The position numbers and the translations under genes were made by a program. From contig NZ_CP130832.1 of the NCBI RefSeq assembly GCF_030549615.1, forward strand, positions 186,001 through 250,000: a stretch of DNA of 64,000 bases, written 5' to 3'. The notes under the pieces are model-generated. The model was not told the origin of the DNA. It worked only from the letters and a program-made list of their open reading frames with translations, and did not search any database. Each line of letters opens with the position of its first letter. The first letter of the stretch is position 1. This DNA is from Stenotrophomonas sp. 610A2 (GTDB lineage Bacteria; Pseudomonadota; Gammaproteobacteria; Xanthomonadales; Xanthomonadaceae). Shown piece after piece: positions 47,702 through 53,543 of this stretch.

Positions 47702-47823
47702 ATCCATTCCTATAAAAAGCGCGCTCAAAGTATACGTAAGTTCGCAATGCGGATGCGCGAATCGTCTCCTGGAAATCAAAAATACCTTTGTGAATCAACG
47801 AGTTGATCGAGGAACGGAAAAGT

Positions 47824-47839
47824 TGGCACGGCCATTGCG
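47824..47839 (+). promoter_or_regulatory. Sigma-54 promoter of the rsr-yrl-rtcBA operon
   Basis: TGGCACG-GCCA-TTGCG matches the sigma-54 consensus (TGGCACG-N4-TTGCW) almost perfectly, with -24 GG at 47825-47826 and -12 GC at 47837-47838. It lies 50 bases before rsr and downstream of divergent rtcR. TCAACGAGTTGA (47795-47806), an inverted repeat just upstream, is a possible activator-binding site, though close for an enhancer. Confidence 0.92.
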
Positions 47840-47859
47840 TTTATAGGGGCAAGACAAGT

Positions 47860-47876
47860 GGCGGGCAGTTCCCGCC
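47860..47876 (+). promoter_or_regulatory. Leader hairpin abutting the rsr ribosome site
   Basis: GGCGGG and CCCGCC form a 6-bp stem around CAGTT. The AAGGAG ribosome site of rsr starts at the next base. The hairpin would lie about 15 bases from the predicted 5' end of the sigma-54 transcript and may protect the message end or tune translation. Confidence 0.5.
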
Positions 47877-47888
47877 AAGGAGTACGAA

Positions 47889-49436
47889 ATGGCCAACGCA
47901 AACCTGTTCGCTTCCTTCCGCGGCGCCCTGCTGCCGAAGGCCACGGTCCGCAACGAAGCCGGTGGATCGGCCTATGCCCGTGACCCGCGTGCGGCCTTGG
48001 CTCTGTTCGCCGCCACCGGTTGCTTGAACAGCACCTTCTACGCCAGCGCCGATGCGCAACTGGAGCAGGTGCAGGCGCTGTGCAACGAGGTCGATGCCGG
48101 CTTCATTGCCCGCACCGCCGCCTATGCCCACGGCGTGGCGCATATGAAGGACGTGCCGGCGCTGCTGTTGGCAATGCTGAGCGTGCGTGATGGCGAGGCC
48201 TTTGCCGCAGCCTTCCCGCATGTGATCGACAACGGCCGCATGCTGCGCACCTTCGTGCAGATCATGCGTAGCGGTCGGGTGGGTCGCCGTTCGCTGGGCT
48301 CGTTGCCGAAGCGCCTGCTGCGGCAGTGGCTGGAGCAGGCCTCGCCGAAGGCGATCATCCGTGCTGCGATCGGCAACCAGCCGTCGCTGGCCGATGTGAT
48401 CCGCATGGTCCATCCCAAGCCGCAGGATGCCGCGCGTGAGGCGCTGTATGCCTGGGTGATCGGGCGGCCCTACGACGAAACCTTGCTGCCGGCAGAGCTG
48501 CGTGCCTACGAGGCGTTCAAGCGCGATCCGCGCGGGATGCTGCCGGACCTGCCGTTCCAGTACTACAGCGCGCTGGCATTGGTTGCGACGCAGTGGTCGG
48601 TACTGGCACGCAACTCGAGCTGGCAGCAGCTGCGGATGAACTTGAACACCTTTGCCCGTCACGGTGTGTTCGAGGACGAATCCATGGTTGCAGAAGTGGC
48701 TGCGAAGCTGCGTGACCCGCAGCAGATCGCCCGCTCGCGGGTGCTGCCTTACCAGCTGCTGATGGCTTACCACGCCGGTGCGGCACTGCCGCGTCCGATC
48801 CTGGACGCGCTGCAGGACGCGATGGAAGTGGCGACCGCTTCGGTGCCGGCATTGCAGGGCAACGTAGTTGTGGCGGTGGACGTCTCCGGTTCGATGCAGT
48901 GGCCGGTGACCGGCTATCGCAAGGGGGCAAGCTCGGCGGCGCGTTGCGTCGACGTGGCGGCCCTGATCGCGGCCTGCGTGCTCCGCGGTCACCCGCAGGC
49001 GCAGGTGCTGCCGTTCGATACCGAGGTGCGTCCGCAGCAGTTGAACCCGCGTGACAGTGTGATGACCTTGGCACGGCAGTTGGCGATCAATGGTGGCGGT
49101 ACCTCGGTAAGCGCACCGCTGGCCTACCTCAACCGCAAGCGGGCGCAGGTGGATCTGCTGGTGCTGGTGTCGGACAACGAAAGCTGGCGTGACACCCGCG
49201 GCCGCCAAGAGACCGCAACCATGCGTGAGTGGGCCGCGCTGAAGGCGCGTTGCCCGCAGGCGCAGCTGGTCTGCATCGATCTGCAACCGGTGGCCAGCAG
49301 CCAGACGGTAGAGCGCGAGGACGTGCTGCATATCGGCGGCTTCAGCGATGCGGTGTTCGAGTTGCTGGCCAATGCCAGCCTGCCGCCGGCACAGCGCCCG
49401 CGCTGGGTGGAGCGGATCGCGGCAATGGATTTGTAA
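47889..49436 (+). CDS. rsr: Rsr, bacterial Ro60 (TROVE-domain) protein
   Basis: This 515-residue protein is similar in size to animal Ro60 and bacterial Rsr. Residues ~1-340 form the HEAT-repeat TROVE ring (DPRAALALFAATGCLNSTFYA, AFAAAFPHVIDNGRMLRTFVQIMRSG, RSLGSLPKRLLRQWL). Residues ~330-515 form a von Willebrand A domain whose metal site is VVAVDVSGSMQW (DxSxS) with a later GGGTSVSAP and LVLVSDNESW. Ro proteins bind Y RNAs on the outer ring face and the ends of misfolded RNAs in the hole. The gene is preceded by AAGGAG and a sigma-54 promoter and followed by the tRNA-like RNA array. Confidence 0.95.
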   Translation: MANANLFASFRGALLPKATVRNEAGGSAYARDPRAALALFAATGCLNSTFYASADAQLEQVQALCNEVDAGFIARTAAYAHGVAHMKDVPALLLAMLSVRDGEAFAAAFPHVIDNGRMLRTFVQIMRSGRVGRRSLGSLPKRLLRQWLEQASPKAIIRAAIGNQPSLADVIRMVHPKPQDAAREALYAWVIGRPYDETLLPAELRAYEAFKRDPRGMLPDLPFQYYSALALVATQWSVLARNSSWQQLRMNLNTFARHGVFEDESMVAEVAAKLRDPQQIARSRVLPYQLLMAYHAGAALPRPILDALQDAMEVATASVPALQGNVVVAVDVSGSMQWPVTGYRKGASSAARCVDVAALIAACVLRGHPQAQVLPFDTEVRPQQLNPRDSVMTLARQLAINGGGTSVSAPLAYLNRKRAQVDLLVLVSDNESWRDTRGRQETATMREWAALKARCPQAQLVCIDLQPVASSQTVEREDVLHIGGFSDAVFELLANASLPPAQRPRWVERIAAMDL

Positions 49437-49464
49437 GGGCGATACGGATGTCGCCGATGTGATG

Positions 49465-49490
49465 CCCGGCCGGCAATGGGGCCGGCCGGG
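49465..49490 (+). terminator. Perfect 10-bp hairpin between rsr and the RNA array
   Basis: CCCGGCCGGC / GCCGGCCGGG pair around AATGGG, 28 bases after the rsr stop. There is no T-tract, so it is more likely an RNA processing or 3'-end-stabilising structure that helps separate rsr mRNA from the noncoding RNAs than a full terminator. Confidence 0.55.
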
Positions 49491-49525
49491 CCTGGAGACT
49501 ATTTCATGGGAGAAGGCGGATGCCG

Positions 49526-49575
49526 GCCTGACTACATTGGTTGTTCATTCCGGTTCGAATCCGGAGAGTCAGTCC
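49526..49575 (+). ncRNA. Reduced tRNA-like/Y-like RNA unit 0 (T-arm only)
   Basis: A canonical T-arm (TCCGG-TTCGAAT-CCGGA, 49549-49565) is enclosed by an outer stem GGCCTGACT / AGTCAGTCC (8 of 9 pairs). Between them lies ACTACATTGG, which matches the AACTACATTGG of unit 3 and the AACTACAGCC of units 1-2. No D-arm is present. A wider TGGGAG/CTCCCA pairing (49507-49512 with 49591-49596) could close a larger domain. It is either a degenerate copy or a minimal Y-like RNA. Confidence 0.5.
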
Positions 49576-49624
49576 AACCCTTGCCGTCTGCTCCCACCCC
49601 TCAATGTCGGCATGTGCGAATGCC

Positions 49625-49756
49625 GATGGAACTACAGCCTTTCACGCTCCAGGTCGCGGGTTCGATTCCCGCCCGATGCCGCAATGCATCGGTAGCTCAG
49701 TGGATAGAGCAGGATCGCCGCCTTGCCCTCGTGGCACAGCGGTGAAACGTTCCATC
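49625..49756 (+). ncRNA. yrl: Y RNA-like (Yrl) with circularly permuted tRNA module, unit 1
   Basis: The ends pair perfectly (GATGGAAC 49625-49632 with GTTCCATC 49749-49756). Inside, a T-arm (GCGGG-TTCGATT-CCCGC, 49656-49672) is followed directly by CCGATGC (49673-49679), a six-base loop, and GCATCGG (49686-49692), a perfect 7-bp acceptor-like stem. Then come T-A (tRNA positions 8-9) and a D-arm GCTC-AGTGGATA-GAGC (49695-49710) with the invariant A and GG. The order is therefore 3' tRNA half before 5' half, joined through a sealed acceptor end. An extra hairpin (CCGCCTTGCC/GGCACAGCGG, ~49718-49742) lies between D-arm and closing stem. This fits bacterial YrlA RNAs, which mimic tRNA and bind Rsr. 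Confidence 0.82.
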
Positions 49757-49840
49757 ATTCTTGTCGTACTTGCCGGCACCTTTTCATATTACTTCGTGCT
49801 TCGGCATGAAAGCGCATCAACGTCGGCATGCACGAATGCC

Positions 49841-49940
49841 GAAGGAACTACAGCCTCTTAAGCTCCGGGTCGCGGGTTCGAATCCCGCCCGTTGTGGAAA
49901 CGCAGCGGTAGCTCAGTCAGGTAGAGCAGGATGTTCCTTC
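49841..49940 (+). ncRNA. yrl: Y RNA-like (Yrl) with circularly permuted tRNA module, unit 2
   Basis: It has the same plan as unit 1 in 100 nucleotides. Closing stem GAAGGAAC (49841-49848) with GTTCCTTC (49933-49940), perfect 8 bp. T-arm GCGGG-TTCGAAT-CCCGC (49872-49888). Acceptor-like strands CCGTTGT (49889-49895) and GCAGCGG (49902-49908) pair over 7 bp with two G-U pairs around a GGAAAC loop. Then TA and a D-arm GCTC-AGTCAGGTA-GAGC (49911-49927). It lacks the extra hairpin of unit 1. The loop and acceptor sequences differ while pairing is kept, which supports a folded RNA rather than a dead copy. Confidence 0.82.
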
Positions 49941-49994
49941 AAACCTCGTCGTGCACGCCGGCACCTTTCGTAGATGTTTCATGCGGTGAATGCA

Positions 49995-50082
49995 GGTGGA
50001 ACTACATTGGAAGCCCTTCGGGGTCGGGTTCAAGTCCCGGCCGCCTTGCCAGACCTGTTCTGGCATTGCGGACAGTTCCACC
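49995..50082 (+). ncRNA. yrl: Y RNA-like unit 3, T-arm plus long hairpin, no D-arm
   Basis: The closing stem is again a perfect 8 bp, GGTGGAAC (49995-50002) with GTTCCACC (50075-50082), and AACTACATTGG follows the 5' strand. A T-arm TCGGG-TTCAAGT-CCCGG lies at 50024-50040. Instead of an acceptor plus D-arm, a hairpin CCGC..TGCCA / TGGCA..GCGG (50041-50071) occupies the place. It is a Y-like RNA whose tRNA mimicry is partial. It ends 47 bases before rtcB. Confidence 0.65.
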
Positions 50083-50129
50083 CCCTTTGTCACCGCACCT
50101 TTGATTTGAAGATGACAGGAAAGCCATCA

Positions 50130-51356
50130 ATGAACGACACCAATTACAACGTGATCCAGGAGCATGGTGCGGCACCGATCAAGCTGTGGACGCGCGGCGT
50201 GCCCTTGGAAGACGAGGCCCGTGAGCAGCTGAAGAACATCGCGCGCCTGCCCTTCATCCATCAGTGGGTTGCGGTGATGCCCGACGTGCACCTTGGCAAG
50301 GGCGCAACCGTGGGCTCGGTGGTACCGACCATCGGCGCCATCATTCCGGCTGCGGTTGGCGTGGATATCGGCTGCGGCATGATCGCCACCCGCACAACGC
50401 TGACCGCCAGCGACCTGCCGGACAATCTGTCGGCCCTGCGCAGCGCGATCGAACGCGCAGTGCCACATGGCCGCAGCGTGACCCGTGGCGGCCGCGACAA
50501 GGGCAGCTGGGACACCGCGCCGGAGCTGGCGGTGGAAGGCTGGTCGCAGCTTGCTGCTGACTTCGCCCTGATCTGCGAGCGCCACCCCAAGCTGAAGAAC
50601 ACCAACAACCTCAAGCATCTGGGAACGCTGGGTACCGGCAACCACTTCGTCGAGGTGTGCCTGGATGAAGAGCAGCGCGTGTGGTTCATGCTGCACTCCG
50701 GTTCGCGTGGCGTCGGCAATGCCATCGGCACCTACTTCATCGAGCTGGCCAAGCAGGAAATGCGTCGCTGGATGATCAACCTGCCCGACCAGGACCTGGC
50801 ATACCTGCCGGAAGGCAGCGCGCATTACGGCGACTACGTGTTCGCGGTGGATTGGGCACAGCGTTTCGCCCGCATCAACCGTGAGGTGATGATGCGCAAC
50901 GTCGTGGCCGCCGCACGTACGGTGATCAGCAAGCCGTTCGAGGCGCAGGCCGAGGCGGTCAACTGCCACCACAACTACGTCAACCGCGAGCACCACTTCG
51001 GCAAGGATGTGCTGGTGACACGCAAGGGCGCAGTGAGTGCGCGCAAGGGCGAGATGGGCATCATTCCGGGCAGCATGGGCGCCAAGAGCTTCATCGTGCG
51101 CGGGCTGGGCAACGAGGACAGCTTCCACAGCTGCAGCCACGGTGCCGGCCGCGTGATGAGCCGCACCAAGGCGCGCAAGCTGATCAGCGTGGATGACCAC
51201 ATCAAGGCCACCGCGCATGTGGAGTGCCGCAAGGACGCCGAGGTGGTGGATGAGTCACCGGCCGCCTACAAGCCGATCGAGGCGGTGATGGAGGCGCAGC
51301 GCGATCTGGTTGAGATCATGCATACCCTGCGTCAGGTGGTATGTGTGAAGGGATAA
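50130..51356 (+). CDS. rtcB: RtcB RNA ligase
   Basis: The protein has 408 residues from ATG 50130 (AGGAAAG upstream). The long open frame further left runs through the RNA array and is not coding. RtcB joins 2',3'-cyclic-phosphate or 3'-phosphate ends to 5'-OH ends using GTP and Mn2+. Metal and catalytic residues are visible: MPDVHLGKGATVGSV, GVDIGCGMIA (Cys), GTGNHFVEV, HSGSRGVG, NCHHNYVNREHHFG and SCSHGAGRVMSR, whose His is the guanylylated residue in E. coli RtcB. In this operon it would seal cleaved tRNAs or related RNAs. Confidence 0.97.
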   Translation: MNDTNYNVIQEHGAAPIKLWTRGVPLEDEAREQLKNIARLPFIHQWVAVMPDVHLGKGATVGSVVPTIGAIIPAAVGVDIGCGMIATRTTLTASDLPDNLSALRSAIERAVPHGRSVTRGGRDKGSWDTAPELAVEGWSQLAADFALICERHPKLKNTNNLKHLGTLGTGNHFVEVCLDEEQRVWFMLHSGSRGVGNAIGTYFIELAKQEMRRWMINLPDQDLAYLPEGSAHYGDYVFAVDWAQRFARINREVMMRNVVAAARTVISKPFEAQAEAVNCHHNYVNREHHFGKDVLVTRKGAVSARKGEMGIIPGSMGAKSFIVRGLGNEDSFHSCSHGAGRVMSRTKARKLISVDDHIKATAHVECRKDAEVVDESPAAYKPIEAVMEAQRDLVEIMHTLRQVVCVKG

Positions 51357-51404
51357 GGCAAGATGGCGCTCCACTGCGGTGGGGCGCCACAGGAAGGCAA
51401 GACA

Positions 51405-52421
51405 ATGGAAATGATCGAGATAGATGGAAGCCAGGGCGGCGGGCAGTTGCTGCGCTCTGCGTTGAGTTTGAGCCTGTGCACCGGGATTGGCTTTGCCATG
51501 CAGGACATCCGTGCCAAGCGCTCACGGCCCGGCTTGATGCGCCAGCATTTGACCGCGGTCAACGCTGCGGCGCGGATCAGCAATGCACAGGTGGAAGGCG
51601 CAGCCCTGGGCGCGACCACGCTGCGTTTCGTGCCTGGCATCGTGCAGGCTGGCGACTACCACTTCGCCATCGGCAGCGCTGGCTCGGCGACGTTGGTGCT
51701 GCAGACAGTGCTGCCCGCGCTATGGCAAGCCTCCGCGGCATCACGTGTGCGCCTGGAAGGCGGTACGCACAACCCGATGGCACCGAGTGCCGACTTCATC
51801 AGCAGCTGCTATCTGCCGGCACTGGCGCGCATGGGCGTGCAGGCCGACTTGCAGCTGCATGTACCGGGCTTCCATCCGGCCGGTGGCGGTGTGCTCGAGG
51901 CCATGGTGCAACCGTGCCCGCAACTGCAAGCACAGGAATTCAGTGTGCGCGGGCCCTTGCAGGCGCTGGAAGCGCAGGTGCTGGTATCGGGCCTGCCCGC
52001 CGCCATCGGCCAGCGTGAGCTGGATGTGCTGGCAAAGCGCTTCGGTGTGGACGCCCATCCGCGCCATGTGCAGGTGGTGCGGCCGGCCTTGGGCCCGGGC
52101 AATGTGGTGTCGATGACGGTGTGCCATGACCAGCACGTGGAACATTTCGACAGCCATGGCGAGCGCGGGCTGGCTGCAGAAGGCGTGGCCGGGCGGCTGG
52201 CCGATACCGTTCAGGCCTACCTGGATGGCGGTGCCTGCGTGGGCGAGCACCTGTCCGACCAGTTGCTGTTGCCGATGGCACTGGCCGGCGGCGGCCGCTT
52301 CACCACCGGCACGCTCAGCGACCACCTGCGCAGCAATGCGCGGCTGATCGAGAAGTTCCTGCCGGTGGAATTCGACTGGCAGCAGCGCGGACCACACTGG
52401 GAGGTATGGGTCAGCGCCTGA
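51405..52421 (+). CDS. rtcA: RNA 3'-terminal phosphate cyclase
   Basis: The protein has 338 residues from ATG 51405, preceded by AGGAAGG; an ATG at 51363 is less favoured. It starts IEIDGSQGGGQLLRSALSLS, the conserved RtcA N-terminus, with GSAGSATLVLQTVLPAL and HVPGFHPAGGG in the middle and the active-site His in VGEHLSDQLLLPMAL (~residue 290) that becomes adenylylated. It converts RNA 3'-phosphates to 2',3'-cyclic phosphates, the substrate of RtcB. It is the last gene of the sigma-54 operon, 48 bases after rtcB. Confidence 0.96.
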   Translation: MEMIEIDGSQGGGQLLRSALSLSLCTGIGFAMQDIRAKRSRPGLMRQHLTAVNAAARISNAQVEGAALGATTLRFVPGIVQAGDYHFAIGSAGSATLVLQTVLPALWQASAASRVRLEGGTHNPMAPSADFISSCYLPALARMGVQADLQLHVPGFHPAGGGVLEAMVQPCPQLQAQEFSVRGPLQALEAQVLVSGLPAAIGQRELDVLAKRFGVDAHPRHVQVVRPALGPGNVVSMTVCHDQHVEHFDSHGERGLAAEGVAGRLADTVQAYLDGGACVGEHLSDQLLLPMALAGGGRFTTGTLSDHLRSNARLIEKFLPVEFDWQQRGPHWEVWVSA

Positions 52422-52510
52422 TCGGCCCGGTTTGATCTTGCGCAAGGCATGGGGGCAACATCGGGTGTGCAATGGTGTCACCACCACCCTTTCCTGCAAG
52501 GAGAACTGCC

Positions 52511-52960
52511 ATGTACAAGCGCATCCTGATCGCCACCGACGGTTCCGAGCTTTCCGCCAAGGGCCTGGCCAAAGGCTTGGAGCTGGCCGCCCAGCTGGGC
52601 GCGCATGCCGACATCGTCACGGTTTCCGAGCCGTGGGCGGTGGGCATGTATGACGCCATGGGCTGGAGTGCCGGTTACGAGGCCAGCCCGGAGTACAAGA
52701 AGGACCGCGAGGAAGCCGCGCAGAAGATCCTGCAGCCGGCGCTGGCAGCCGCACACGCGGCCGATGTGGCCGATGTGCAGACCCACCACGTGCTGGACCG
52801 CTACGCCGCCGACGGCATCATCGACACCGCCAAGGCCTGCAACAGCGACCTGGTGGTGATGACCTCGCATGGTCGCCGTGGCGTCACCCGGGTACTGCTG
52901 GGCAGCCAGACCTCCGAAGTGCTGGCCCGCAGCACGGTACCGGTGCTGGTGATCCGCTGA
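52511..52960 (+). CDS. Universal stress protein (UspA family)
   Basis: The protein has 149 residues from ATG 52511 with AAGGAGA seven bases upstream. The single USP domain starts YKRILIATDGSELSAKGLAKG and ends with the ATP-binding pattern G-x2-G-x8-GS (SHGRRGVTRVLLGSQTSEVL) and PVLVIR, so it is of the nucleotide-binding type. The physiological role is stress survival in general. It is not obviously part of the RNA-repair operon, being 89 bases downstream with its own ribosome site. Confidence 0.92.
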   Translation: MYKRILIATDGSELSAKGLAKGLELAAQLGAHADIVTVSEPWAVGMYDAMGWSAGYEASPEYKKDREEAAQKILQPALAAAHAADVADVQTHHVLDRYAADGIIDTAKACNSDLVVMTSHGRRGVTRVLLGSQTSEVLARSTVPVLVIR

Positions 52961-52967
52961 GGCCTTG

Positions 52968-53182
52968 AGCTCCCTCCCTTTTGCCGCAGGCAGAGGGGAG
53001 GGTTGGGGAGGGGGGCTTGTTGCTGTGCCCCCAAAGAAACCAGAAGCCAGAATCAGCAAAGCCCTCAAGCGAGGGCTTTGTCGGAGCAGGTTAAAGGGCC
53101 GGCTGCCATTCACGCTTGGCTGCCAAAAGCACCCCTCCCCAACCCTCCCCTCCGTGCTGCGCACGCAAGGGAGGGAGCCCGG
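52968..53182. repeat. Facing CCCTCCC-type repeats
   Basis: AGCTCCCTCCCTTTTGCCGCAGGCAGAGGGGAGGG with TTGGGGAGGGG (52968-53011) and its inverted counterpart CCCCTCCCCAACCCTCCCC..AAGGGAGGGAGC (53129-53178) enclose about 115 bp of unremarkable sequence between convergent genes. Confidence 0.7.
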
Positions 53183-53183
53183 A

Positions 53184-53465
53184 TCACCAGCTATACAGCT
53201 TCCAGTACACCGGCTTGGTGCCGTCCTTGTCGCTGTCCATGCGGCCGTCGCCGTCGCGGTCGTACATGTAGAACGGTGCGCCGCGCGACGGGGTCACCTT
53301 GACCATGCGCAGGGTGCCGCCGACCCGGTATTCCTCGATGGTGTCGCCGTTGTCCATCGACTTGCGCGTGATATCCGCACCTTTGACATCTACCGGAGGC
53401 GCGCCGCCGCCGAGGGAGGCGCAGCCGGCCAGGGCCAGCAGGGGAATCAGCAGCAGGGATTTCAT
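53184..53465 (-). CDS. DUF2782-like small lipoprotein
   Basis: The protein has 93 residues from ATG 53465 with AGGAAG eight bases upstream. A lipobox (LLALAGCAS, Cys ~residue 15) predicts a lipid-anchored periplasmic protein. The body ITRKSMDNGDTIEEYRVGGTLRMVKVTPSRG.. followed by PFYMYDRDGDGRMDSD matches the DUF2782 family, often found beside polA. The DRDGDGRMD segment resembles a calcium-binding loop. Function unknown. It is divergent from polA with a 78-bp gap. Confidence 0.8.
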   Translation of the reverse strand: MKSLLLIPLLALAGCASLGGGAPPVDVKGADITRKSMDNGDTIEEYRVGGTLRMVKVTPSRGAPFYMYDRDGDGRMDSDKDGTKPVYWKLYSW

Positions 53466-53543
53466 GGGGTCGCTTCCTTCGGTGGGAATGGTTCGATTAT
53501 GCCTGTCCACATGCAGCAACGGTCCGCCGCGTAGAATCAGCGC

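Noticed and set aside
49348..49861. Overlapping plus-strand open frames of about 90-115 codons in the rsr-rtcB gap
   Set aside because: They arise from the RNA array; their translations have no protein-like pattern and the bases are explained by paired tRNA-like stems.
49625..49940. Ordinary tRNA genes
   Set aside because: The D-arm half and T-arm half look like tRNA but are in the wrong order, no anticodon arm lies between them and the acceptor end is sealed by a loop.
49974..50129. Extended open frame upstream of rtcB as extra N-terminal coding sequence
   Set aside because: It runs through the folded Y-like RNA unit 3 and lacks a ribosome site; the ATG at 50130 has one and gives the normal RtcB length.
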